Positions 27,000 to 36,314 of a DNA stretch of 44,484 nucleotides are shown here, piece by piece (the first letter of the stretch is position 1; every line of letters starts with the position of its first letter). The DNA lies in IMG/VR virus record IMGVR_UViG_3300006101_000022, positions 1-44,484 of that record; one strand, given 5' to 3'. The translations under genes and the position numbers were made by a program. The notes under the pieces are model-generated. The model was given only the letters and a program-made list of their open reading frames with translations. It was not told the DNA's origin and ran no database searches. Source of the DNA: a virus.

Positions 27000-28041
27000 G
27001 ATAGGCATACTGGATTTTGACCCTTTGGTCAATCTATTGCCAGGCGCCCGCAAATGTTTTTTAGATATCACTGCATTGAGCCACAATGAACTGTTGGATA
27101 CTCTTTCGTCTCTGGACACAGCATTCGACAGCATGATCCTGTCCACAGTGGATCATTGGCACAACTATGAACAAGAACAGGAAATCTTTGATCACCCGGT
27201 ACTGAAAGACAAACTGGTATTCTTGCAAACACAGACTTATCAAAATCAGTATTTGGGGCACAACTGTTGGCGACTCAGTTATCCCAGTTGGTATCTAAAC
27301 CGTCATAGCCAATATCGGCAATCTCCTGGCTTGCGCGAATTCCGTATCAAGCCCAAACAGTTACCACGCGGATTTGGGTGCCTGAACAATCGTCCGGCTC
27401 TGCATCGTTTATTGTTGGGAACGGCGCTGAACAATCGCGGATTGCTGGATCAGATGATATTCACGCAAAACAACACGCAAGCGATGTGTCACACCAATCC
27501 GGTATATCCAGCTGGTTGCATAGATCCACAGTGCAATGAAGATCCTGGTATACTAGATTCTGTTCTGGGTTGGTACGAATACTTGCGACTGTTGCCGATC
27601 AAATGGCAAAATCAAGCGATACAAAATCAGCATTGCGTGTATCACGACGCCGAGATCAACACTTACTGTAATATCTTGACCGAAGCCACAACTGGACGCA
27701 TACCATACAATCTTGATATCAATCTTCCTGAAATAAGCGAAAAAAGTCACAAGCCGTTTGTGAGTGGACAAATTCCTTTGTATCTGGCTGCTCGGGGACA
27801 CACTGCCTATCTACAAGGACTAGGATTTGAAGTCATGTCAGATCTTACACCTGCAGGGTTCGACGATCTTGGTACATTGGATCGAATCCAGGCCATCGTG
27901 GATGTGGTTGCTCGGGGTCGAGACTGGATTGAAAATTTTTATTATGATCACATCAAAGAGATACAACACAACCACGAGCTGGTATTTGCGCACAAGACCG
28001 ATCAAATTATATTGCAACGCATACAGGAAGTGGTAGCATGA
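26986..28041 (+). CDS. TEKT-family glycosyltransferase-like protein (copy 2, divergent)
   Basis: A 351-aa protein whose C-terminal block is a diverged version of the family signature: EISEKSHKPFVSGQIPLYL (about residues 249-267), then AYLQGLGFEVMSDL. The first T of TEKT is Ser and the second is Ser as well, and the FG/IG step is altered. The mid-region GCLNNRPALHRLLLG (about 131-145) followed by RGLLDQMIF matches the family block (N.R...HR..L...L..RGLL) seen in copies 3, 5 and 6. It starts at an ATG 14 nt inside the preceding radical SAM gene and ends in an ATGA overlap with copy 3. It may be a donor-specificity variant or a partner subunit of copy 3, its immediate neighbour. Confidence 0.5.
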   Translation: MPKHKIGILDFDPLVNLLPGARKCFLDITALSHNELLDTLSSLDTAFDSMILSTVDHWHNYEQEQEIFDHPVLKDKLVFLQTQTYQNQYLGHNCWRLSYPSWYLNRHSQYRQSPGLREFRIKPKQLPRGFGCLNNRPALHRLLLGTALNNRGLLDQMIFTQNNTQAMCHTNPVYPAGCIDPQCNEDPGILDSVLGWYEYLRLLPIKWQNQAIQNQHCVYHDAEINTYCNILTEATTGRIPYNLDINLPEISEKSHKPFVSGQIPLYLAARGHTAYLQGLGFEVMSDLTPAGFDDLGTLDRIQAIVDVVARGRDWIENFYYDHIKEIQHNHELVFAHKTDQIILQRIQEVVA

Positions 28042-29195
28042 TCGGCCATCGCAAGCTGATATTGGACACATTCAGTGAAGTATCGGACCTGTTAAAACCC
28101 TGGGCAGATGCTGAATTTTGGGATTTTGCCACTCATGACATTGTGCCCGGCGCGGTGTATCTGATCAGTCGAGAACAGTTCAATCTCAACGTGCCTCGCA
28201 TACGAGAACTGGCCGAGTCGAGCACGATCATACCCATCTTGAGCAATCCCATGGAAGGGTCAGACACCATGAGATGCCATGTTGAAATGGTCACACACAT
28301 GGATGATCTGGCTCGTGCTGGCAAACTGTTGTTGATTTCGGGCGGAGAAATGGATGCAACCTGGCCATACTTGTTGTATGATAACTTCTTGCCCAAGATC
28401 TTGGACTATGAAGAAAATCTGGTCCAGATAGATCGTGGACGAGAAATTTTTACCAAAATTGACAAACCTTACCAATTCCTATTTCTCAACGGACGCATAC
28501 GGCACCACAGAAAGTATCTGTTGGAACTGTTCCGTCATCGTGGACTATTGGATTCGGCCCTGTGGACCAATTTGGATCCAAGACCGGCCACGTTCCACCC
28601 ATTGGTATTGCCTGATGCTGTCAACATCAACTGTTGGGACCATACTGTATTTCCGTTGCAACAGTTGCCACCGCAATACGAAGTGGATCGATATCGTGAT
28701 CGAGTAGACACTGTGTCTCCAGACACTGTGCGAGATCTTTATGCCAAATATCACCTGTTCAACGATGAATGGGGAGATATCTATCTCAATGCCGATCCCT
28801 ACATCGACACCTATTTCAGTGTGGTGACCGAAACAGTTTTTGAGTATCCTTACAGTTTCCGTACAGAAAAAACCTGGAAGCCAATGGCCATGGGCCACCC
28901 TTGCGTGTTTGTGAGCAATGCTGGCTACTACAGAGATCTACACAATCTGGGATTTCAAACCTGGGGACACCTGATCGACGAAAGTTTTGACACCATACAC
29001 AATGTGCAAGATCGAATCGATCGCGTGGCGCAGGTGGTCGAGGATCTGTGTCAGCAGAATCTAGCCAGTTTCTTGAGTACTGCTCAAGATGTATGTAAAT
29101 ACAATCAACAGCACCTGGCTCACATGCGCACTCAAGTGCGTGCTGAATTTCCTGAACGCTTTTTCCAATTCTTAAAAAAATACATCAATGAATGA
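28038..29195 (+). CDS. TEKT-family glycosyltransferase-like protein (copy 3)
   Basis: A 385-aa protein with a well-kept family core: FLFLNGRIRHHRKYLLELF (about 147-165) followed by RGLLDSALW, then YFSVVTETVFEY (about 259-270), RTEKTWKPMAMGHP (275-288) and LHNLGFQTWGHLIDESFD (301-318). The acidic ET pair a few residues before TEK resembles the GT10 arrangement in which a Glu-containing segment precedes YVTEK. A GT-B transferase role is inferred. The N-terminal 120 residues (with PILSNPMEGSD) would be the acceptor-side domain. It lies between copy 2 and a radical SAM gene, overlapping both by 4-8 nt. Confidence 0.6.
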   Translation: MIGHRKLILDTFSEVSDLLKPWADAEFWDFATHDIVPGAVYLISREQFNLNVPRIRELAESSTIIPILSNPMEGSDTMRCHVEMVTHMDDLARAGKLLLISGGEMDATWPYLLYDNFLPKILDYEENLVQIDRGREIFTKIDKPYQFLFLNGRIRHHRKYLLELFRHRGLLDSALWTNLDPRPATFHPLVLPDAVNINCWDHTVFPLQQLPPQYEVDRYRDRVDTVSPDTVRDLYAKYHLFNDEWGDIYLNADPYIDTYFSVVTETVFEYPYSFRTEKTWKPMAMGHPCVFVSNAGYYRDLHNLGFQTWGHLIDESFDTIHNVQDRIDRVAQVVEDLCQQNLASFLSTAQDVCKYNQQHLAHMRTQVRAEFPERFFQFLKKYINE

Positions 29196-30525
29196 TCTAG
29201 AATTTCGCCAACAGGTCTTGGACACCAAGAGTGCCAGCTTCTGTGCAGCCAAATGGTACAATGCCACCATATGGTTGGGGTCCGGACAAACCACCAGTTG
29301 CCATCATCCCTTACCACATGCGATTGATCGCGAAGAAATACGGATTAATCCTGCTGCCATACACAACACGGCCCGTAAAAAATCTGAACGTGCAGAAATG
29401 CAGTCGGGTCAACGCCCTGCCGGTTGCGAGTACTGCTGGAAGATCGAAGACATGGGCAGAGATGCTGTCAGCGACCGTGTGTACAAAAGTCGTATCTATT
29501 CCCAACAGGACCTTGATCAAGCCTATCGCACACCCAGTGACCGAGACGTCAATCTTAAAACCTTGGAAATTGCGTTTGATCGTACATGCCAGTTTGCCTG
29601 TAGTTATTGCAATCCGGCCTTCAGCAGCACCTGGGTAAATGATATTAAAAAACACGGACCCTATCAAGGTCTGGTCAGCGACGGTCGAAATCATTTTACT
29701 CATGCTCACGACAATGCTCAATTGTATCGATTTGGTGAGCCCAATCCGTACGTGGACGCATTCTTTGCCTGGTGGGAAAGTGATTTGCATAAAACCTTGC
29801 AAGAACTAAGGATCACAGGTGGCGAGCCACTCATGAGCGGAGAGACCTGGAAACTGATCGACTGGTTTCGGTCCAATCCTGGACGCAGCCAGACCCGTTT
29901 GGCCATCAACAGCAACCTAGGACATGCGGTAGACGTTGATCGCTTGTTGTCCAGCACGCAAGGACTCGAACTGGACATTTACACCAGCCAAGAAAGCGTA
30001 GGCCTGCAGGCCGAATACATCAGAGATGGCCTGGACTATGCAGCCTGGGTTGCAAACATGATGAAATTGATTGAAAGCAAACAGTTGCGAAGTCTGCATG
30101 TGATGTGTACTGTCAATGCCCTATGCCTGGACCGGTTACCGGACCTTCTAACTGTGTTCATGCGTTGGAAACACCAGCATGGACGTGACTTTCCTAACTT
30201 TACCCTCAACATCTTGCGATTCCCTAGTTTCCAAAGTGCGTTAGTATTGCCCGAGTCCCATCGTCGAGCACACAGTGATCGATTGCGGACCTGGTTGGAT
30301 CAATGGGGCACCGATGACCTGTTACAAGAACACGAACGCCGGCATGTACAACGGCTAATAGATTACCTGGACACAGTTGACTCTCCGCATGCGCAAGCAT
30401 TTGATCCACCGTCTTTGTTGAATGATTTCAAACAGTTTTATTCTCAATACGATCAACGTCGCGGAAAAGATTTTGTATCCACATTTCCCAACCTGAGGAC
30501 CTGGTATGAGTCATTATCAATATAA
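29188..30525 (+). CDS. N-twitch-type radical SAM protein (copy 2)
   Basis: A 445-aa radical SAM protein closely patterned on copy 1. SFCAAKW (C19), TSCHHPLPHAID (C38) and GCEYCW (C80, C83) provide the auxiliary Cys set; RTCQFACSYC gives the CxxxCxxC motif (C134, C138, C141); ITGGEPLMSG follows. NPYVDAFFAWW and QAEYIRDGLDYAAW are shared with copy 1, as is the C-terminal RRGKDFVSTFPNL. The shared HP...HAID segment after the second Cys marks these two copies as a distinct subtype. Substrate and product are unknown. It overlaps its upstream neighbour by 8 nt and its downstream neighbour by 20 nt, so it is translated within the same coupled message. Confidence 0.88.
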   Translation: MNDLEFRQQVLDTKSASFCAAKWYNATIWLGSGQTTSCHHPLPHAIDREEIRINPAAIHNTARKKSERAEMQSGQRPAGCEYCWKIEDMGRDAVSDRVYKSRIYSQQDLDQAYRTPSDRDVNLKTLEIAFDRTCQFACSYCNPAFSSTWVNDIKKHGPYQGLVSDGRNHFTHAHDNAQLYRFGEPNPYVDAFFAWWESDLHKTLQELRITGGEPLMSGETWKLIDWFRSNPGRSQTRLAINSNLGHAVDVDRLLSSTQGLELDIYTSQESVGLQAEYIRDGLDYAAWVANMMKLIESKQLRSLHVMCTVNALCLDRLPDLLTVFMRWKHQHGRDFPNFTLNILRFPSFQSALVLPESHRRAHSDRLRTWLDQWGTDDLLQEHERRHVQRLIDYLDTVDSPHAQAFDPPSLLNDFKQFYSQYDQRRGKDFVSTFPNLRTWYESLSI

Positions 30526-31768
30526 CAGCGCAGATCTAGCTCGACCGGTTGAACTCGACAAACGCGAACAATTCTTGTTGCGAGACAGTAAAACATTCTG
30601 CATCTATCCCTGGATACATCTGCACGCCTATCCTACCGGAGAAGCTTATCCTTGTTGTCATGCTGAAATGGGTGTGGGACAAGTGGGCAATTGCCGCACC
30701 CATACCCTGGAAGAAATTTATCGATCGCGACCCATGGATCAGTTGCGTGACAACATGCTGAATGAAACACCCTCACTGGCTTGTCAACGTTGCTACGAAC
30801 AAGAAGAATCTGGATTTTTTAGTGGTAGGAAAAGTGCCAACAAACATCATGGCCATCATATCAAACGTATTGCCGATGACCAATTCCGCATGAGCTATTG
30901 GGATGTCAGATTCAGTAACCTGTGCAATCTCAGTTGTAGAAGTTGTGGGCATATATTCAGCAGCAGCTGGTACCAGGATCAGGCTCAATTGGCTGGCGGC
31001 GACTGGAAGGAAAAAAACAAAGTTTTAAATTATGCCGGACGTACCGAGACCGACATGTGGAAACAGCTGATACCGCATCTGGATTACGTGGAGCAGATCT
31101 ATTTTGCTGGCGGTGAGCCACTCATGATGAAAGAACACTACAACATCCTGGACGAGCTGGAACGTAGAGGTCGATTTGATGTGCGCCTGATCTACAATAC
31201 CAATTTTACTCATACCAGTCTCAAAGATCGCACAGTATTTGATTACTGGCGACGATTTGACAGTGTGGCTGTTGGTGCCAGTCTGGATGCTATGGGTACT
31301 CGTGCAGAATATATCAGAAAAGGCACAGTGTGGGACACAGTAGAGCGCAATCGCGAGCAAATGCTTGAAACATGTCCTGATGTAGATTTTTACATCAGCC
31401 CCACGCTCAGCATCCTGAATGCCTGGCACTTGCCAGACTTTCATCGTGACTGGGTCAATCGTGGCCTGATTAGACCGCAAGATCTAAATGTAAACATTTT
31501 ACAAGATCCTGCACATTTACGCATTGACATCGCTCCTGCCTTGTACAAAGCAAAACTGTCTGAAAAATTCAGCGAACATATTGAATGGTTGCGCCCACAG
31601 GATCCATTGCAACGAGCCACAACCGGATTTGAAAGTGCCTGGAGATTCATGATGGCCACAGATAATTCCAAGCTGATTCCTACGTTTTGGAACAAGACAT
31701 TTGAACTGGATCGTGTCAGGAAAGAAAGTGTGTTGTCTGTGATTCCGGAATTGGCTGGGCTAGTATGA
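30506..31768 (+). CDS. N-twitch-type radical SAM protein (copy 3)
   Basis: A 420-aa protein with the more usual N-twitch layout: TFCIYPWIHLHAYPTGEAYP then CC (C32, C50, C51), TLEEIYRSRPMDQLRDNML, ACQRCYEQEESG (C93, C96). The radical SAM motif is NLCNLSCRSC (C140, C144, C147), followed by FAGGEPLMM (about 200-208) and RAEYIRKGTVWDTV. The C-terminus (ELDRVRKESVLSVIPELAGL) is the conserved tail of this group. Members are known in marine bacteria and phages, generally without an assigned reaction. ATG 20 nt before the preceding stop. The next gene starts in an ATGA overlap. This copy, 31765 and 33900 form the PW...CC subtype. Confidence 0.88.
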   Translation: MSHYQYNSADLARPVELDKREQFLLRDSKTFCIYPWIHLHAYPTGEAYPCCHAEMGVGQVGNCRTHTLEEIYRSRPMDQLRDNMLNETPSLACQRCYEQEESGFFSGRKSANKHHGHHIKRIADDQFRMSYWDVRFSNLCNLSCRSCGHIFSSSWYQDQAQLAGGDWKEKNKVLNYAGRTETDMWKQLIPHLDYVEQIYFAGGEPLMMKEHYNILDELERRGRFDVRLIYNTNFTHTSLKDRTVFDYWRRFDSVAVGASLDAMGTRAEYIRKGTVWDTVERNREQMLETCPDVDFYISPTLSILNAWHLPDFHRDWVNRGLIRPQDLNVNILQDPAHLRIDIAPALYKAKLSEKFSEHIEWLRPQDPLQRATTGFESAWRFMMATDNSKLIPTFWNKTFELDRVRKESVLSVIPELAGLV

Positions 31769-32970
31769 TAACGCCACATGATCAATTCTGTGTACTACCC
31801 TGGGTCAGTTTGGAGACCAGCCCAATTGGTACAGTGAGACCCTGTTGCTTGGCCGAACACGAGTTGGTCGACAATGCCGGAGAAAAATTCAATCTGGCAC
31901 AGGCCAAATTTACTGCAATACAGGACAGTGACAGCATGCGCAAATTGAGACAGCAGTTTCTGGCCGGTGAACGACCTGACACATGCGGCAAGTGCTGGAG
32001 AGAAGAGGATGCTGGTCGTACCAGCAAAAGAATGCACACCTTGGACAGACTCAAGCACATGATTCCTGATCAGGAATGGACCGAGGATGCTAGACCTCTC
32101 ATGTTTCTGGACCTCAAGTTGGGCAGTATATGTAATCTCAAATGCAGGATCTGTGGGTCATGGAGCTCGAGCACATTCGCCACTGAAGAGCTACAGGCCT
32201 TGCCGGTGGACCAACGACGTGGCAGTTTCCATCATAAAATGTTGCGAGCCGGTGCCTGGCCCAGAGAAAATGAATCGTTCTGGGCTGAACTGGATCAGGT
32301 GTCGGATCAGATACGTTATATTGAATTTACCGGCGGTGAGCCATTCATGATTCAAGAACATTTTGATCTGTTGCATGATTTGATTGCGCAGGGCATCGCT
32401 GGTCAAATTGAGATACATTACAATACCAATGGTACTCAATGGCCCGAGCAAGGCGAAGAGATCTGGCGCTATTTCAAAAAAGTTGAGATAGCATTCAGCA
32501 TAGACGATGTGGGTGCGCGATTTGAATATCAACGATCAAATGCTGTGTGGATCGAAGTCTGTGCCAACATACAAAAATTCCAGGACATGCGTGATCGGTG
32601 TTGTAACATCGAACTTCAGGTGTGTACCACAGTGAATGTGTTCAATGTGTATTATCTGGAAGAAGTGGCCAACTGGATCATGTTGCAAGGATTTGATTTT
32701 GTGTATTGGAACATGATGCATGATGCTCCATATTTCAGCATCAGCACCTTGCCCGATTTGGCCAAACAGGCAATCTCGGCACAGTTGAGATCGGCGCAGG
32801 TGGACGCTCGCACACGACAAGAATTTGACAATATTGTGGATTTTATGTGTCGTGGAAGCAGTCTAGATGGTTCCCTATTGCGCATGAAAATTGCCGAGCT
32901 TGATCGTAGACGCAATCAGCATTTGAAAAATGTACAACCAGAATTGGCCAGGCTGATCGGCTATGAATAA
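31765..32970 (+). CDS. N-twitch-type radical SAM protein (copy 4)
   Basis: A 401-aa protein with FCVLPWVSLETSPIGTVRP then CC (C9, C27, C28), SMRKLRQQFLAGERPDTCGK and C77 (C74, C77), and SICNLKCRIC as the CxxxCxxC motif (C123, C127, C130). FTGGEPFMI lies at about 188-196. The segment equivalent to AEYIR is FEYQRSNAVW, a divergence that could change substrate binding. The tail AELDRRRNQHLKNVQPELA is typical of the group. It lacks any leader, so the N-terminal Cys is almost at the start. It follows copy 3 in an ATGA overlap, making the rSAM-rSAM-rSAM block 29188-32970 the densest part of the cassette. Confidence 0.88.
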   Translation: MITPHDQFCVLPWVSLETSPIGTVRPCCLAEHELVDNAGEKFNLAQAKFTAIQDSDSMRKLRQQFLAGERPDTCGKCWREEDAGRTSKRMHTLDRLKHMIPDQEWTEDARPLMFLDLKLGSICNLKCRICGSWSSSTFATEELQALPVDQRRGSFHHKMLRAGAWPRENESFWAELDQVSDQIRYIEFTGGEPFMIQEHFDLLHDLIAQGIAGQIEIHYNTNGTQWPEQGEEIWRYFKKVEIAFSIDDVGARFEYQRSNAVWIEVCANIQKFQDMRDRCCNIELQVCTTVNVFNVYYLEEVANWIMLQGFDFVYWNMMHDAPYFSISTLPDLAKQAISAQLRSAQVDARTRQEFDNIVDFMCRGSSLDGSLLRMKIAELDRRRNQHLKNVQPELARLIGYE

Positions 32971-33913
32971 ACCAACCATGATTGTACCACCGTCTGCTGG
33001 ATCTTATGTGCTGTATGATTTCTTGAAATCTCAGTTCGACGTGGTGCAATATGATCCCGACACACAATACGACAAACTGAACTGTTTGGCTCTGGTGGGA
33101 TTCCGCAACGACCATGACTGGTGGAAACAGTTGTATCAAGACGGGATCAGACTGGTGATTGACAATTTGCACGAACCATACGATCATTACAAAACATTTT
33201 TTCCGCCACTGGTGGATAATTTCTATCAACTGAACAATATCAATTGGTTCTGGTATGACGAAGCGTTGTCTGACCGACAGCATTATGGTTACGTTCCGGC
33301 CAAGACTTATAAAAAATTGGCCTTGATGCCCATGAATCAACGCAAACAACACCGTACACGCTTGCACGATGCCATGAAACCGTACCTGGCAGACTGCATA
33401 TACAGTTATGTAGAGTTGGGCATCCGCTTGCCCAATGATTGTGTGGATGATGCTTGTTGGGATCGTTATACAGATCCAGACTGGTACAATGACACCTATT
33501 TCAGTTTGGTAGCCGAGGCCAATACCGATAGTGTTCCTTATAGATATCCTGTGCAACCATGGCCTTTCATGACCGAAAAAACCATGAAGCCGTTGTCATA
33601 TCGTCATCCTTACATGATCTATGGCCAATCTGGTACCTTGGCACATCTGCGTGCGATCGGATTTGAATCTTTTGAAAATCTGTTCAACGAAAGCTACGAT
33701 CAAATTGGCAATCCAAAATCCAATCAGCCAGATCCAAAACTGTATTGCATAATGGACAATGTAAAAAACTTTGAGCGACGACCCTACGATGCATTGACTC
33801 TGGGCAAAATCGAGCACAACTATCATCACTTCTTTGATCGTCAATTGATCAGGCAACGAGTTGATGTCGAAATCGTACAACCATTATTGGACTATGTCAA
33901 TGGCAAAACCTGA
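32963..33913 (+). CDS. TEKT-family glycosyltransferase-like protein (copy 4)
   Basis: A 316-aa protein with the family core MTEKTMKPLSYRHPYMIYG (203-221) and LAHLRAIGFESFENLFNESY (226-245). TYFSLVAEANTD before it parallels the SVVTET stretch of copy 3. The mid-region MPMNQRKQHRTRLHDAM corresponds to the N.R...HR block, here without the GLL. Its ATG lies inside the last codons of radical SAM copy 4 (ATGAATAA), and the next radical SAM gene starts before its stop, so it is sandwiched between two radical SAM genes. A GT-B-like transferase is inferred from the motif; donor and acceptor are unknown. Confidence 0.6.
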   Translation: MNKPTMIVPPSAGSYVLYDFLKSQFDVVQYDPDTQYDKLNCLALVGFRNDHDWWKQLYQDGIRLVIDNLHEPYDHYKTFFPPLVDNFYQLNNINWFWYDEALSDRQHYGYVPAKTYKKLALMPMNQRKQHRTRLHDAMKPYLADCIYSYVELGIRLPNDCVDDACWDRYTDPDWYNDTYFSLVAEANTDSVPYRYPVQPWPFMTEKTMKPLSYRHPYMIYGQSGTLAHLRAIGFESFENLFNESYDQIGNPKSNQPDPKLYCIMDNVKNFERRPYDALTLGKIEHNYHHFFDRQLIRQRVDVEIVQPLLDYVNGKT

Positions 33914-35192
33914 CACCCTGTGCATGGCACCTTGGACCCACACCTATCTCAGCCCACAGACCGAGCGAAGAATGTGCTGTGCCAGCCGAGAACCGGCGCA
34001 GAGTTTTGAACAGTACATAGACACTGCGACCGGCACCGGCATCTACACTCCGGTCACTCTGGACCAACACTGGAACAGCGATCACATGCGATCGGTGCGC
34101 AGACGCATGATGGCAGGCGAGACCTTGCCCGAGTGCGAGGTATGCAACGACCGCTTGCTCAATACCGATGTTTACCGTAGCTATTTCAATCATCTGTTTG
34201 GACATAAGTATTTGGAAGCCATGCAGATGACTGACGCTGACGGCCATACACACATGCAACCGGTCAGCTGGGATTATCGTTTTACCAATTTGTGCAATTT
34301 CAAATGCCGCATGTGCGGTGACATGTTGTCAAGTGCTTGGGAAAGCGAGCAACGCGAACATGCCATGATAGACTGGACCAATTCCAAGAACGCTTGGATG
34401 CGTCCTGAAACCAAGGAGAAGATTACTGCGTTTCAAGACAGCGTGATTGAAGCTGAATTTAGTCAAGCTGTCGAGCAACACCGTGTTGAGGAAATATATT
34501 GGGTGGGTGGAGAACCACTCATGTATGAACAACACTGGCGCTACATGCAACGCATAATCGAATTAGGTGACGGTCCCAGAGTCTATGCCAGATACAATAC
34601 CAATCTCAGCCGATGTCATTATCGCGGCATTGATCTTTTTGACGATATTCTTGCTCATGTTCGAGATTATCAGATCTGTGCAAGCCTGGACGGCACGGCG
34701 AAAACAGGCGAGTATATTAGAACAGGCCTCCGATACGATTCATGGCTTGCAAATTTCGCTCGAGCAGTTGACCTCAGACGTCACAGCCGCCAGGTCCGAC
34801 TTGATTTTACACTCACCTTGCCCGGACTGTTTGAAGTTGAAAACATTGTGCGACTTGCACGCGAACACGACACCGAAATACTAGCCAAAGTGGTTTTCAG
34901 CTTTGGACCCGACATCATACTGAGTCCGCTGGCTCTGCCCAGGGCCCTGTTGGATCGAAAATTGTCAGAACTGATACCGGTCACAGACGGAGCCATGCGA
35001 GCTGTGCTGGAACAGTTGCAGAATCGTCCCACGTTTGAACAACAATGGCCAGATACCTGGCAGGAATCTCTTGCAAAAGGCAAGCGGCGTGTGCTACAAT
35101 TAGAACGTATACGTGGCGACAGCTACAACTTGGCAGATATCTTGGGCCAGGATCCTGACATAAGAAAATGGTATGACTCAATCCCCACTTGA
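33900..35192 (+). CDS. N-twitch-type radical SAM protein (copy 5)
   Basis: With the start at the ATG at 33900 the product has 430 aa; ATG 33894, two codons upstream, is equally possible. TLCMAPWTH (C8), RMCC (C26, C27) and PECEVC (C79, C82) give the auxiliary set. FTNLCNFKCRMC is the CxxxCxxC motif (C132, C136, C139) and WVGGEPLMY follows (about 201-209). TGEYIRTGLRYDSW is the conserved segment after the barrel middle, and the C-terminus ends DPDIRKWYDS. It differs from the others by extra residues between the N-terminal Cys pairs (SFEQYIDTATGTG region). The reaction is unknown. It overlaps its upstream neighbour by 14 nt and its downstream neighbour by 20 nt. Confidence 0.87.
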   Translation: MAKPDTLCMAPWTHTYLSPQTERRMCCASREPAQSFEQYIDTATGTGIYTPVTLDQHWNSDHMRSVRRRMMAGETLPECEVCNDRLLNTDVYRSYFNHLFGHKYLEAMQMTDADGHTHMQPVSWDYRFTNLCNFKCRMCGDMLSSAWESEQREHAMIDWTNSKNAWMRPETKEKITAFQDSVIEAEFSQAVEQHRVEEIYWVGGEPLMYEQHWRYMQRIIELGDGPRVYARYNTNLSRCHYRGIDLFDDILAHVRDYQICASLDGTAKTGEYIRTGLRYDSWLANFARAVDLRRHSRQVRLDFTLTLPGLFEVENIVRLAREHDTEILAKVVFSFGPDIILSPLALPRALLDRKLSELIPVTDGAMRAVLEQLQNRPTFEQQWPDTWQESLAKGKRRVLQLERIRGDSYNLADILGQDPDIRKWYDSIPT

Positions 35193-36225
35193 CTGTATAG
35201 AAATAGATCTGGGCCTGCCCGCCGCACAAGAAACAGTTACTCTGTACCTAGATGTGGCCGACAACAGCCTGAGTCGCAAATGGTTGCTAGCTCTTGATCA
35301 TTTGTTATTGAACAATTATCACCTGGAAAAAAATTACTGCTGGTTTGGATTTGCAGATTCGGCACGTAATGGTCAGTATCTGTGTGATCAGATCAATGCC
35401 AGTATTGCGGCTATAAATGCCAGTGGCATAGCATATTCGATACAGGATGTGTTTTATGTAACAGATCTAATAGATGGCAATTTTGAGTTAAATCATGATC
35501 GATTGAATCGCTTGCACAGATATTTTGAAGATCTGCAAGGGCAGAGCGGTCGTATCAGCGCATACTATTCAGCAGCTGATGCCAACACACGCTGGCATAT
35601 CAGACAGTTGAATGGTCTGTGTCATGAATTTGAAAGCTGGGCCTTGAGCTGGAGAAAAAAGCATACCGCCCCTGAGTGGCAAAGACCCAGCCAGCTGATG
35701 TGTTGGCTACAGGCACCCAGATTCAAACTGGAATCAGCAGATCTGGAACTGTTTGGTATAGACACCATCAATCGATCGCTGGGCGCAGTGTATGTGGGCG
35801 TGAACAAGGCCGTGGGCAAACATCATTGGGAAGTGTTCCAGGATGAAGGACGTGACAGCAGGATAGGCGAATTGACCACGACCACCTTGTCCAGTCAGAC
35901 CGAAGCTGCCGGAGACTTTGATATCGAATGGGCCAACAATCCTGGCGCCTATGAATGGCAAAAGAAACAGCTGGCTGAGTTTCGTGACTGGTTGATCAGC
36001 AACGGACTTGATCCTGAAGATCCTGCACTAACCATTGGTCACCCCCGGGTGGCACAGGTGGATCTGATTCGTAGTTTTGGCACACAAGATTACAGGAAGA
36101 TTTGGGCAGTATTAAATACGCATCTGAATGTGTCTGCCATACGCACCAGTACAACACAGGCCGAATATCCTTACCATTGGTGGGACATCAACTACAAGGA
36201 ACTGCAAATACAATGTCTTGGATAA
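35173..36225 (+). CDS. Conserved phage protein of unknown function, 350 aa
   Basis: A 350-aa soluble protein. Visible blocks are SRKWLLALDHLLLNNYHLEK (about residues 34-53) followed by NYCWFGFAD, NRLHRYFEDLQGQSG (about 111-125), VYVGVNKAVGKHHWEVFQDE (about 211-230) and a C-terminal IGHPRVAQVDLIRSFG. From memory, proteins with KWLLALK...NYHLEKNYCF and FEDLQG blocks occur in marine myophages, always as hypothetical proteins. There is no Cys cluster, DxD or TEKT motif, so it is not another copy of the neighbouring families. It starts 20 nt before the previous stop and overlaps the following 33-aa gene by 13 nt. A role in the same surface-chemistry pathway is inferred from operon position only. 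Confidence 0.7.
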   Translation: MTQSPLDCIEIDLGLPAAQETVTLYLDVADNSLSRKWLLALDHLLLNNYHLEKNYCWFGFADSARNGQYLCDQINASIAAINASGIAYSIQDVFYVTDLIDGNFELNHDRLNRLHRYFEDLQGQSGRISAYYSAADANTRWHIRQLNGLCHEFESWALSWRKKHTAPEWQRPSQLMCWLQAPRFKLESADLELFGIDTINRSLGAVYVGVNKAVGKHHWEVFQDEGRDSRIGELTTTTLSSQTEAAGDFDIEWANNPGAYEWQKKQLAEFRDWLISNGLDPEDPALTIGHPRVAQVDLIRSFGTQDYRKIWAVLNTHLNVSAIRTSTTQAEYPYHWWDINYKELQIQCLG

Positions 36226-36314
36226 AAAATATTTACAATCGCATACGACTGGAAATACGCTATCGTCGAAAGCTTCGGGAATTGCGCAAACGCGATCCAT
36301 TTATATACAAATGA
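36213..36314 (+). CDS. Tiny basic protein, 33 aa, ending KRDPFIYK
   Basis: A 33-codon gene from the ATG at 36213, overlapping the previous stop by 13 nt and the next ATG by 4 nt. The product is very basic and helical (IRLEIRYRRKLRELRKR) and ends in KRDPFIYK. I recall very similar miniature ORFs with the same C-terminal signature in T4-like marine phages, so I regard it as a real gene despite its size. The charge pattern suggests RNA, membrane-surface or protein binding; no function is known to me. Confidence 0.65.
   Translation: MSWIKNIYNRIRLEIRYRRKLRELRKRDPFIYK

Noticed and set aside
36128-36310. N-terminal extension of the SGNH hydrolase
   Set aside because: The GDS block normally lies within about 15 residues of the N-terminus; the ATG at 36311 fits, and the extension would run through the 33-aa gene and the end of the 350-aa gene.
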